A stretch of 40,506 bases of DNA, taken from IMG/VR virus record IMGVR_UViG_3300031669_000084, positions 1 to 40,506 of that record; one strand, 5' to 3'. Numbering within the stretch: the first letter of the stretch is position 1; each line of letters starts with the position of its first letter. Of the stretch, positions 1 through 7,046 are shown one piece after another. This stretch comes from a virus. The notes beneath the pieces were generated by a model that was not told where the DNA came from, made no database searches, and saw nothing but the letters and a program-made list of their open reading frames with translations. The position numbers were made by a program, and so were the translations under genes.

Positions 1-603
1 TACAAAAAGTGGGAACCGATGACGCGCAACAAGGATTCATCGTGTTGGTCGGAATCCTTCAACATGAACAACAGCGGCCAATTGTACATAGCCCCGAGGA
101 AAGGCGAAACCTTTAGCATGACCGGGCCCTATGGGGAATACTACTTTTACTCTCCATATGCCAACATCGTGAGGGTGTCATTTGACTACGATTTCGTGGA
201 CCCGGACAGTTGGGTGATTGTGCTTTATCGGACTGTGGGCGACCCTTGGAACATCGGTGCGGACACACTTGAGTGGCTAGTCAACGCCACCGGGTCGGGC
301 GTGAAGGACATCACGCTCACAGGCAATAGCCAATTCATCCGGTTTCGAATGTACTACGCACAGGCAGCCGCGGTCTACAACCTCGATACGGGCATCTGTC
401 GGGCCAACATCTCCAACCTCCGCATCTGGGGCCAGGCCACGGAGAGCCCCAGCGTGATCCACGTGGCGGAGGACGCGATCGACCAGGTGGAGGCGGCCAG
501 CCCCATCGATGCCAGCCACGACCTGGTGCAGGAGCAGTTGGCGGTGCGGGATACGTTCACGGATGCGAATGGGGTACTGTTGGCGAACCACCAGCCGGAC
601 GTG
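1..603 (+). repeat. Terminal near-repeat, left copy (pairs with 39886-40506)
   Basis: Bases 441-603 match 40344-40506 at 161 of 163 positions. Bases 1-440 align with 39886-40343 only through scattered conserved blocks such as YKKW, FIAPRK/YIAPRK, RVSFDYD, SGVKDITL and NLR-WGQ. The right copy is 18 bases (six codons) longer. The simplest reading is an imperfect contig overlap of a circular genome in which two alleles of a variable tail domain were assembled. Confidence 0.8.
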
Positions 604-1890
604 GACGCACTGAGGGGCGGGTGGACGGTAGTAGTCGGTGGCTATGACATCCAGGGGAACCAGGCCAATTGCACCGCGCTAGGGGGCGCTCCGTTAGTTG
701 AAGCTGTGGCTGTGGCTGATTCGGGTCTCTCGGATGGGATCGTAGCGTGTGATATTCCGATTCTGGCCGCAGGCACTCATGCCATCGGAATCGTCTTTCG
801 TTATCAGGACGCGAACAATTTCTGGATCTGGCAGATTCACAGCAATGGGAACGCCTATCTGGGGTACATCCAGGCGGGCGCCTGGATTGCAGTGAGCACT
901 CTGACCCTGGGCATGGAGCGAAGTTATTGGTATCACCTGATGGTGAAAATGAGGGCGGACCGGATCGATTGCTACATCGGCGGAATCTGGAGAACGGGTA
1001 CGAACAACGCCCTCTTCCAGACTGAGACGGAACATGGGATTAGAGATAGTTCGTCAACTGGGGGTAGACATGACAATTTCGAGGTCTACCAGGCGTTACC
1101 TCTGTGGCCACTATTCTACGAGGACGGGGAGAGCTGCTACGCAGCACTGAAGGATGCAGCGTCATTCGGAGATTGGGATTACCGAGCGCTCGGTTGGGGC
1201 GTGGAGACAGGCGGCGATCGGGTCTATCTCAGGGAGGCGGACCGGGAGAGCGTGAGATACGTGATCCCGGCACAGTATTGCCGGCAGCTCTCCTCGAGGG
1301 GCGAGACGCAGAGGGGCTTTTACTCGTCGGGGTGGGCGAAATACATCGACGAGGAGGGGATGCAGCGGTTCACCGTGCCATATTACGTGCACGTGACGAA
1401 CGATGGGCTGGAAGTGAACACCACGGCGACGGGGGACGATCTGGCCAGCGTGGTATATGGCGTGGATCGGGATCACGTGTTCGATTTCGGCCGGGTGGAT
1501 GAGGGGCTGGCGGTAGAGTATCTGCAGCAGGCGCTGAGGGAGAGCGGCCATCCACAGGTGAAGGCCTCGATCGAGGTGTATGGCCCGGTGCAGGATCTAC
1601 ACCGCGGAGGGGCCTTGATCGAGCCGGTGGAGATGGAGATGGGGTATCTGGTGAGGATACCGTATTTCAGGGCCACGGAGGCGCAGGGGGGCGGGGGAGT
1701 GGACCTGCGAGATTATGATACCACGCTATTGATGGTGGGGCTGGATGTGGACCTGGAGGGGGGAACGGCGAGGCTGATCCCGGAGGGCGCGCAAGAGGAT
1801 CTGGAGAGGATCATCAAGTATGCCAGGGCCTTTGTGCAGAAGGAGGAGACGGAGCACATCGCCAAGAGAAGCCGGGTGATAGGGGGATAG
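1..1890 (+). CDS. Tail tip / adsorption protein, C-terminal part (5' end cut by window)
   Basis: The frame is open from base 1; an internal ATG at 19 is not the true start, because the residues before it (YKKW) align with an internal part of the gene that begins at 39553. Residues 1-150 form a variable beta-rich domain. From about 180 to 370 lies a laminin-G/concanavalin-like jelly roll that starts with DTFTDANG and ends with NFEVY. The last 250 residues resemble siphovirus tail tip proteins only in general character. If the window ends join, the full protein is about 746 residues. Its place after the tape measure and before the lysis genes supports a role in host recognition at the distal tail. 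Binding specificity cannot be told. One copy of the dispersed palindrome lies inside at 1181. Confidence 0.7.
   Translation, partial: YKKWEPMTRNKDSSCWSESFNMNNSGQLYIAPRKGETFSMTGPYGEYYFYSPYANIVRVSFDYDFVDPDSWVIVLYRTVGDPWNIGADTLEWLVNATGSGVKDITLTGNSQFIRFRMYYAQAAAVYNLDTGICRANISNLRIWGQATESPSVIHVAEDAIDQVEAASPIDASHDLVQEQLAVRDTFTDANGVLLANHQPDVDALRGGWTVVVGGYDIQGNQANCTALGGAPLVEAVAVADSGLSDGIVACDIPILAAGTHAIGIVFRYQDANNFWIWQIHSNGNAYLGYIQAGAWIAVSTLTLGMERSYWYHLMVKMRADRIDCYIGGIWRTGTNNALFQTETEHGIRDSSSTGGRHDNFEVYQALPLWPLFYEDGESCYAALKDAASFGDWDYRALGWGVETGGDRVYLREADRESVRYVIPAQYCRQLSSRGETQRGFYSSGWAKYIDEEGMQRFTVPYYVHVTNDGLEVNTTATGDDLASVVYGVDRDHVFDFGRVDEGLAVEYLQQALRESGHPQVKASIEVYGPVQDLHRGGALIEPVEMEMGYLVRIPYFRATEAQGGGGVDLRDYDTTLLMVGLDVDLEGGTARLIPEGAQEDLERIIKYARAFVQKEETEHIAKRSRVIGG
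1181..1194. repeat. Dispersed palindrome, site A
   Basis: A perfect 14-base palindrome, ACCGAGCGCTCGGT, inside the tail tip gene. It is the fully symmetric form of the 15-base motif ACCGNGCGCTCGGTA found at 6345, 15585, 25412 and 30113. Here it is coding (YRALGW). Confidence 0.75.
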
Positions 1891-1891
1891 A

Positions 1892-2122
1892 GTGGACCAT
1901 GATGGGCTGGTCAAGGAGGCGGAGGGCATAGCCGCGAAGCTAACGGCGGGGGAGCGATCGGAGCAGGGATACATCTGGGCATACGTGGCCAACCATGAGC
2001 TGCGGATGGTGATCGAGAAACTAGCGGCTCTCACGAAGCTGGTCTGGGGGATCCTGCTGGCGCTGGTGCTGACTCTGGGCAGCGCGGTGATAGGGATGGT
2101 CTTCAAGGTGCTGACGGGATAG
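1892..2122 (+). CDS. Small one-helix membrane protein, XhlA/holin-like
   Basis: A 76-residue protein with a charged amphipathic N-terminal two thirds and one strong membrane helix near residues 49-70 (LVWGILLALVLTLGSAVIGMVF). This layout, a coiled-coil-like soluble part followed by one C-terminal helix, is typical of XhlA-type holin-associated proteins. The GTG start at 1892 lies one base after the tail gene stop and follows a purine-rich GGGGGA; no in-frame ATG exists. It sits directly before the endolysin, so a role in lysis, as holin or holin partner, is likely. Family assignment rests on topology and position, not on a diagnostic motif. Confidence 0.6.
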   Translation: MDHDGLVKEAEGIAAKLTAGERSEQGYIWAYVANHELRMVIEKLAALTKLVWGILLALVLTLGSAVIGMVFKVLTG

Positions 2123-2131
2123 GAGAGGGAG

Positions 2132-4210
2132 ATGAGACCGGGGCTGCATCTATCGAATGTTTCACCCATTACGCCGGCCGACGTGGACATCGTTCGCCGG
2201 TGGACTCCGCTCAGCGCGCTGCTGGCGATGAACAACATCGTGGAGGACAACGATGAGATAGTGAAGCTCGTCGCGCTGTGGGAGCTGGCGGGCCGGCCGC
2301 TGCTGATCCTGCGGAAGTATTTCAATCCAGAGTGGGGGTTGAAACCCGGGAAGTGGGGCCTCCATGCGATAGAATCGACGATCATGGCCAGGCGGTGCAT
2401 AGCCCTGGGGGTGCCTCCCGGGCGGATCGCGCATAAGCCCTTCAACGAACCGAACATGCCTACCTGGGCGCTGAATGAGCCATTTGGGGAGGGGTTCGGA
2501 GATAAGCCGGAACAGATTGAGCGGTTCGGTCAGGCGCTCAATACGTTCATCGATGTGGCCAAGAACGAAGAGCCCGAGATCCTGATCGGGGGCCCGCACC
2601 TGACCATAGGCAATCATGATGTGCGGTTCCCCAATGACGCGGAGGGGCGATACTACTATGGGCCCAACTCGCTGTGCCAGGATGCGCTGGATCGCCTGGA
2701 TCTGCACTTCGTGCACCTCTATGGCTTCAGGCAGGGGCAATACAAGGATCCGGCGCATGGGCTGCGCTTCCTGGAGTACGAGAAGTACTTCTCGGGCAAG
2801 CCGATCTACATCGTGGAGGGCTGCTACGGAATCCAAGGGCCGAATGGGGAGGCGATCGACCCTTCGCAGAACAAGGTGAGGGGAGAGGACACCGTAGCCT
2901 ACCTGCGGATGCTGGATCAGCACCCCCAGGTGAAGGGGATCACACTATGGATCTTCGGCTGGACGGGGTGGCAGGATCACCGGCACTCAGACGATGCGGG
3001 TCCTGGCTCTCACCGGCCGGTCGTATTCTACGTGGAGGATTATTGCAAGAATGAACCGGGGCCGGGGCCGGATCCTGACCCGGGCCCCGACCCAGATCCA
3101 GGGCCGGATCCTCAGCCACAACCGGAGGTGAAGATGAGAGCATACAGGGCAGACGGAAGTGAGATCGAGCCGGCGGAGCTCCTCCAGGAGTACGCGATGA
3201 GCATCGAACCCTGCGAGGGACCTGGATTCAGGGTTGTGGAGCTGCGGGAACGGTGCGAGAGCAACACCTGCGACGTCCACGTGAAGGGCATGGGCGGGGA
3301 GCTCCTGGTGGGGCAGGCGGTGCGCTGGGGTTGGCCGGGGACGGAGATCAGCCAGGGTACGGGCTACGATGGCCGGGTGGGGTTCGTGATGGGCAAAGAT
3401 TCCTACTACAACCCCGCAGACGGCCCGGGCCCCCACTGGGTGGCAGTCGCTGGAACCTCCGAGCTGGTGAGCGGGATCGGGATGATCCCCGGGACGGTGC
3501 ACTGTACGGTGAACGTGATCTTCCAGTATCTGGAGACGGCGCCCGAACCGCAACCAGAGCCATCACCGGACCCGGAGCCGGGACCAGACCCGGAACTTGA
3601 CATCGATGTACCCTATAGGTTTCTGACGGGCGTAAACAGGCGCCTGGAGCGTCACGGCCTTCCTCCGATCGTAGATCTGAGAGAACAGGTGAAGGCGATC
3701 AGCCGGCTGGGCGAGATCCCGAAACGTGAGTTTGGGATGATCACTACGATCATGGGCCATCACACGGGTTCAAATGCAGCTCAGACACCGATGGGGATCG
3801 TCCATGACCACATCGAGAATCGCGGCTGGCCGACGGTGGGGTATCACCTGCTGGTGGGTTGGCAGGGCGAGACATACTTCCTGGCGCCTTTCGCGTGGGA
3901 GATCCACGACGTTGGCGCCCACCTGAACCCAGAGACGATCGGCATTGCGGCGATGGGCAATTTCACATCGGGCTATCCCAGCGATACGCAACTACTGGCC
4001 GTGCGGCTGCTGATCGAGGAGGTCTGGCAGTTTCTGGGCCAGGGCTGGGGGAAGTGCCGCCGGACCTATCTGCTGCCGCATAGCCATTTGACATACGTGA
4101 AGGATGGTCAACCATGGCGGACGGCCTGCCCGGGTAAGCTGAAGGACGCGCTGATCTGGGAGGGCGAGTGGCCGATGCTGCCCTTTCGGCGAGAGCCGGC
4201 TGGTGAGTGA
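2132..4210 (+). CDS. Multidomain endolysin: glycosidase-like barrel plus N-acetylmuramoyl-L-alanine amidase
   Basis: A 692-residue lysin with three modules joined by two Pro/Asp/Gly/Glu linkers near residues 308-332 and 470-490. Module 1 (about 1-305) looks like a clan GH-A barrel: the NEP motif at N105-E106 could supply the acid and E229 in YIVEG the nucleophile. Module 2 (about 335-470) is an all-beta domain of unknown function. Module 3 (about 500-690) is an amidase_2/PGRP-type zinc amidase, with GHHTG at 542-546, H650/H652 and C666 in ACPGK as plausible metal ligands. It would cut peptidoglycan for release. There is no signal peptide, so a holin is expected. The start follows a good AGGAGAGGGAG. 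Having both a glycosidase-like and an amidase module makes it much longer than common phage amidases. Confidence 0.85.
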   Translation: MRPGLHLSNVSPITPADVDIVRRWTPLSALLAMNNIVEDNDEIVKLVALWELAGRPLLILRKYFNPEWGLKPGKWGLHAIESTIMARRCIALGVPPGRIAHKPFNEPNMPTWALNEPFGEGFGDKPEQIERFGQALNTFIDVAKNEEPEILIGGPHLTIGNHDVRFPNDAEGRYYYGPNSLCQDALDRLDLHFVHLYGFRQGQYKDPAHGLRFLEYEKYFSGKPIYIVEGCYGIQGPNGEAIDPSQNKVRGEDTVAYLRMLDQHPQVKGITLWIFGWTGWQDHRHSDDAGPGSHRPVVFYVEDYCKNEPGPGPDPDPGPDPDPGPDPQPQPEVKMRAYRADGSEIEPAELLQEYAMSIEPCEGPGFRVVELRERCESNTCDVHVKGMGGELLVGQAVRWGWPGTEISQGTGYDGRVGFVMGKDSYYNPADGPGPHWVAVAGTSELVSGIGMIPGTVHCTVNVIFQYLETAPEPQPEPSPDPEPGPDPELDIDVPYRFLTGVNRRLERHGLPPIVDLREQVKAISRLGEIPKREFGMITTIMGHHTGSNAAQTPMGIVHDHIENRGWPTVGYHLLVGWQGETYFLAPFAWEIHDVGAHLNPETIGIAAMGNFTSGYPSDTQLLAVRLLIEEVWQFLGQGWGKCRRTYLLPHSHLTYVKDGQPWRTACPGKLKDALIWEGEWPMLPFRREPAGE

Positions 4211-4214
4211 GTGG

Positions 4215-4313
4215 ATGGACACGTTTGAGGCGAGGGCGCTGGAGAGACGGATCGAGGGGGAGACATCGATCGAGTTAAACGTGGAGGAGAAGAACGGAAA
4301 AGAGGAGGTGTGA
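4215..4313 (+). CDS. Small acidic protein, 32 residues
   Basis: A short frame starting at ATG 4215, five bases after the endolysin stop, and ending one base before the next gene's GTG. The product is charged (many Glu, Arg and Lys) with no membrane segment and no motif that I recognise. The purine-rich region at its end (GAGGAGGTG) acts as the ribosome binding site for the following gene. It may be a real small lysis-cassette protein or a leader that couples translation of endolysin and holin. Evidence is limited to fit and spacing. Confidence 0.35.
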   Translation: MDTFEARALERRIEGETSIELNVEEKNGKEEV

Positions 4314-4314
4314 G

Positions 4315-4695
4315 GTGGGAATACTAGCAGCAGTGGCGTTTGTGGCGTTCGTGGGAGAGAAGTTCGCCGAGCGAACTGTGAAGATGATCGTCAAGGCGAT
4401 CTCTCCATATTTCGCCGACAAGGTGAATCAGGACCTCGCCGACCTGCTGGAGGCAGTGGTGTGTGCGATACCAGGATTCGCCCTGAGTCTGTTGGCGGGG
4501 CTTGATCTGTTCCCCGCCGTAGGGTTGCCCCTGGCTGGATCGAGCGGCCTTTGGATCACGGCACTCGGCGCTGGATTCGGCAGCAACCTGATTCACGAGA
4601 TCGTGGGCGCGATCCCTGATGGTACGACTATCAACTGGGCGCTGTATGAGATGGGAAGCGCGCTGGAGAAGGAGCGGAAGGACCCTGACGTTTGA
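4315..4695 (+). CDS. Putative holin
   Basis: A 126-residue protein with hydrophobic stretches near residues 2-14, 46-66 and 77-95 (LWITALGAGFGSNLIHEIV), separated by short charged loops, and a charged C-terminal tail. The GTG start at 4315 follows a strong AGAGGAG. Being downstream of the endolysin and the last gene before a terminator fits a holin, which would permeabilise the membrane and release the lysin. No family motif is visible, so the assignment rests on topology and neighbours. The 76-residue protein at 1892 could instead be the main holin with this one as an antiholin. Confidence 0.55.
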   Translation: MGILAAVAFVAFVGEKFAERTVKMIVKAISPYFADKVNQDLADLLEAVVCAIPGFALSLLAGLDLFPAVGLPLAGSSGLWITALGAGFGSNLIHEIVGAIPDGTTINWALYEMGSALEKERKDPDV

Positions 4696-4704
4696 TGAGT
4701 TGGA

Positions 4705-4730
4705 GACCCGAGAGGGTCGCGTTAGTTTTT
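4705..4730 (+). terminator. Short hairpin with T run after lysis cassette
   Basis: A five-base-pair perfect stem GACCC/GGGTC closed by a GAGA (GNRA) tetraloop, with a run of five T at 4726-4730, eight bases after the stem. The spacing is longer than usual, so on its own it would be a weak terminator. Confidence 0.4.
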
Positions 4731-4737
4731 CTCCTCC

Positions 4738-4775
4738 CCCGAGCCCCCTGGGCGTCAAGCCTGGGGGGTTTCGGG
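4738..4775. terminator. Strong hairpin between convergent lysis and integrase genes
   Basis: A long GC stem pairs 4738-4753 with 4759-4775, with one bulged T and a five-base loop. It lies between the stop of the rightward lysis cassette (4695) and the stop of the leftward integrase (4824). The following T run on the + strand is short, so it may act as a bidirectional barrier or with the hairpin at 4705. Confidence 0.55.
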
Positions 4776-4823
4776 TTTGGGGTGGCTCGCAGTGGTTCTC
4801 GAAGCGGCGCAGCGGGCGCGAAA

Positions 4824-6338
4824 TCAATGCGAGAGGGCGATGGATTGCGAGCCCTGGCGGACTTCGACGCGGAGGCCGATGCGGCGCAGGAGTACCTTGA
4901 CGCGACGCGCGACCTCGGGGTCATGCCAGTGGGCGCGTAGATAGTCCAGGCCCGGAGCCATGCCCGTCTCGAGGGTGACGCTGAGGACGTCAGGATCCAG
5001 GCGAGGGCGACGCTCCTGGATCTGCTGTAGAGATGCGTCCAGGACCTCGATGTCGTCCTCGAGGCGCCGCCGGTGCTCGTAGTATTCGTACCGCCCCAGC
5101 AACCCATCTTCGTAGTCGCGGGCCCAGCGGTCCAACGCGGCTCGCTTGCTTTGCCGTGCCCTCTCCAGCTCTGCTTCCCGCTCCTCGTCCGCCTGTAGCT
5201 GATCCCCCATCATGGCTGCCATGTCATTCGCCAGGAGGTCGGGCCGCGTAGCCCGATCGTAGAGCCATTGGAGCACGGCCTGGTCGAGGAGGTCCATACG
5301 GATCGTGTTTCTCCGTGTGGGGCGGTCGCATTCAGAGCGCGGGGTGCGACAGATGAAATAGCGATAGACGTGCTCTCCCGAACTGGTGACGGTGGCAGAC
5401 ATGCGTTGCCCACAATAGCCGCAATAGATCGAACCGCTGAGGGGGTAGCGCCGGAGGGGAGCGTGGCCGTTCTCCCGGGCATCGAGTTCGAGCTGGGCGG
5501 CCTCCCACGTTTCCTCAGAGATGAGGGCCTGGTGGAGTCCAGCGCCGGTGATCCATTCTGAGCGATCGCGGAACCTGTGACCTGACTCATCGATGCGGTG
5601 ATAGCCGATGGTGCCCATGTAGAAGGGGTTGCGGAGGATGTATTTGATGCCATAGAAGGAGCGGGGATACCGACCCGAGGCCACGGTAGGGACCTGCTCC
5701 TGGATATGGCTGATAGGGACGCCATCCAGGAGCCAGTCGAACATCTGGCGGACTACAGGGGCCTCCGGCTCGTAGATCTGACAGATGCCCTCGGCCCCGA
5801 GCCGGTATCCATAAGGGATCATGTTGGCGTGGTAGCCGTCTCTGGCGCGACGTCGCATCCCCGTTCGATGACGGGCCCGGATCTCTGCGGTCTCATCCTG
5901 GGCCTTGGCCCTCTCCACGGAGCGCATCCAGATCGAGGCGCGATCGGTGTGCTGGGCGAACTCCTCTGGATCCAGGATCCGCGTGGGCATAGTCAGTGAG
6001 TGGACCTGGACATTGTAGGAGGCGAGATACTCCTCCACCTGGGCGATGAGGGCATCGGTGCGCCCCAGGCGGTCGCGTCCTCGGCAGATGAGGAGGTCAA
6101 TACTACCCGAACGGGCTAGAGACATCACCTCTGTGTACACAGGCATCTCGGCCGCAGCGTCGGCCAGGAAGATGTAGCTGCGGGAGTGGCCACCTACGAC
6201 GAGAGGCTCGTGGACCTCATGCCAGCCCTCGTTGCGGGCGACGAGCTCGCGGGCGGAGTCGAGTTGAGAGGGGATGGAATCCTTCTCTTCGGAGGCCTGC
6301 GGTTTGGAGGAGACGGCCGCCCAGATGATACATCTCAT
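4824..6338 (-). CDS. int: Large serine recombinase (phage integrase)
   Basis: A 504-residue site-specific recombinase. The N-terminal catalytic domain has the nucleophile Ser10 in VSSKPQ and the conserved basic motif RGRDRLGR at 86-93. The recombinase domain follows (about 160-290, NPFYMGTIGY), then a zinc ribbon with C306, C309, C330 and C337, and a long coiled coil (about 365-440). It would insert the phage genome at attB and form the prophage. The residue two before the nucleophile is Ala8, where resolvase/invertase-type enzymes carry a conserved Arg (YxRVS). Start codon ATG at 6338 has no clear Shine-Dalgarno; the palindrome at 6345-6359 occupies that region. It is the last gene of the leftward lysogeny operon. 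Confidence 0.9.
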   Translation of the reverse strand: MRCIIWAAVSSKPQASEEKDSIPSQLDSARELVARNEGWHEVHEPLVVGGHSRSYIFLADAAAEMPVYTEVMSLARSGSIDLLICRGRDRLGRTDALIAQVEEYLASYNVQVHSLTMPTRILDPEEFAQHTDRASIWMRSVERAKAQDETAEIRARHRTGMRRRARDGYHANMIPYGYRLGAEGICQIYEPEAPVVRQMFDWLLDGVPISHIQEQVPTVASGRYPRSFYGIKYILRNPFYMGTIGYHRIDESGHRFRDRSEWITGAGLHQALISEETWEAAQLELDARENGHAPLRRYPLSGSIYCGYCGQRMSATVTSSGEHVYRYFICRTPRSECDRPTRRNTIRMDLLDQAVLQWLYDRATRPDLLANDMAAMMGDQLQADEEREAELERARQSKRAALDRWARDYEDGLLGRYEYYEHRRRLEDDIEVLDASLQQIQERRPRLDPDVLSVTLETGMAPGLDYLRAHWHDPEVARRVKVLLRRIGLRVEVRQGSQSIALSH

Positions 6339-6344
6339 AGTGCT

Positions 6345-6359
6345 ACCGCGCGCTCGGTA
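6345..6359. promoter_or_regulatory. Dispersed palindrome, site B, in front of integrase
   Basis: The sequence ACCGCGCGCTCGGTA lies six bases upstream of the integrase start codon and one base beyond the stop of the 41-residue membrane peptide. A protein bound here could block integrase expression. It may also overlap the phage attachment site, which in serine-integrase phages is often next to the integrase start; no core can be defined without the bacterial site. Confidence 0.6.
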
Positions 6360-6360
6360 T

Positions 6361-6486
6361 TCACGGGGTGAGCTGGGGGACGTACCAGAGCAGGGCGCAA
6401 CCGCAGATGAAGATGATGATCACAAAGACGATAGCGGTAGAGCAATTGAAGGGGGCTCCTGATTTCTGAGGCTGCTCAGTGGTCAT
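6361..6486 (-). CDS. 41-residue membrane peptide in the lysogeny operon
   Basis: A 41-residue frame between repressor and integrase on the - strand. Its ATG overlaps the repressor stop as ATGA (6483-6486), a sign of translational coupling. The product has a short polar N-terminus (MTTEQPQKSG) and one clear membrane helix from about residue 17 to 36, rich in Val, Ile and Phe. Expressed together with the repressor from the prophage, it is well placed to be a superinfection-exclusion or other lysogenic-conversion peptide. This role is inferred from context only; no family is recognised. Confidence 0.6.
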   Translation of the reverse strand: MTTEQPQKSGAPFNCSTAIVFVIIIFICGCALLWYVPQLTP

Positions 6487-6890
6487 GATCCCTCCCTATA
6501 CGCTTCCTGAGCTTCAGCGGCCTTCTTCAGCTCGTGGCCTCGTTCCGCATCGACGAGGGCCTGGGCCATCCAGATGAGTTGATCCAGTGCTTCTCGGCGC
6601 GTGTGATGCGCCCTGATCTGGCGGATGGTATCTATGAGTCGCTGTTCCCTGGGCATAAGGACCCCCAGGGAGGGCAGCGGGTGCTTCCAGCCGGCGGCCT
6701 CCATCAAGTAGTCAGTAGTGACATTCAGTGCATCAGCTATCCGCGCAAGAACGCGAGCGTTGATTGTCTCATGAACATCGCGCTCGATCTTGCTCAGATG
6801 AGACTGATCGATCCCGCTTCGGAGAGCCAACTGTCCTTGTGACCAACCGCGTTCTTCGCGGAGCTGTCGAAGTGTGGGTCCTAGTGTCAT
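6483..6890 (-). CDS. XRE-family repressor (CI-like)
   Basis: A 135-residue regulator with an N-terminal helix-turn-helix near residues 12-60: TLRQLREERGWSQGQLALRSG then a recognition helix QSHLSKIERD. The C-terminal half is helical and lacks any visible LexA/CI-type autocleavage Ser-Lys peptidase, so induction would use another route. I chose the ATG at 6890 because it follows GGAG with six bases of spacing; an upstream in-frame ATG at 6947 would add 19 residues but covers the likely promoter at 6916-6924. It sits divergent to the Cro-like gene, as expected for the lysogeny switch, and heads a three-gene operon with a membrane peptide and integrase. Confidence 0.85.
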   Translation of the reverse strand: MTLGPTLRQLREERGWSQGQLALRSGIDQSHLSKIERDVHETINARVLARIADALNVTTDYLMEAAGWKHPLPSLGVLMPREQRLIDTIRQIRAHHTRREALDQLIWMAQALVDAERGHELKKAAEAQEAYREGS

Positions 6891-6915
6891 AGGTCGCTCC
6901 GCCCTAGTTTCAATC

Positions 6916-6924
6916 ATTATACCA
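6916..6924 (-). promoter_or_regulatory. Extended -10 promoter for the repressor operon
   Basis: On the - strand the sequence reads TGGTATAAT, a perfect TATAAT with the TGN extension, 26 bases upstream of the repressor ATG at 6890. No good -35 hexamer is seen at 17 bases, as is common for extended -10 promoters, which may be activated by the repressor itself. Confidence 0.65.
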
Positions 6925-6985
6925 GGTCTAACGGGAAGAGTGCTCATTAAAGAGTGCGTCTAACCTTAAAATATTCCACAGATAC

Positions 6986-7014
6986 TTGACAACAGGAAAG
7001 AAAGTCTGTATACT
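6986..7014 (+). promoter_or_regulatory. Early rightward sigma-70 promoter (PR-like)
   Basis: TTGACA at 6986-6991 and TATACT at 7009-7014 with a 17-base spacer, about 30 bases before the Cro-like start at 7047. It would drive the whole early operon. Confidence 0.8.
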
Positions 7015-7021
7015 GTTTCCT
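6994..7021. promoter_or_regulatory. Candidate operator over the early promoter
   Basis: An inverted repeat AGGAAA (6994-6999) / TTTCCT (7016-7021) brackets the -10 box of the early promoter. A bound dimer of the repressor or Cro-like protein would block transcription. The dispersed 15-base palindrome is absent from this switch region. Confidence 0.35.
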
Positions 7022-7046
7022 AGAGGCAAGGGAAGAGTTACCAAAC

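Noticed and set aside
1-603. Diversity-generating retroelement as the cause of the divergent tail alleles
   Set aside because: No reverse transcriptase gene, no template repeat, and the differences are not restricted to adenine positions and include length changes.
1726-2923. Long antisense frames opposite the tail, lysin, nuclease and portal genes
   Set aside because: They mirror high-GC coding sequence, lack ribosome binding sites and show no protein-like composition.
6345-6359. Dispersed palindrome as operator of the main repressor
   Set aside because: The early promoter and switch region (6916-7021) lacks the motif, and three copies are inside coding sequence. Not excluded as an additional binder, but not the simplest reading.
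6339-6482. A + strand gene at 6274-6462
   Set aside because: It opposes the integrase start and the 41-residue membrane peptide, has no ribosome binding site and looks like a shadow frame.
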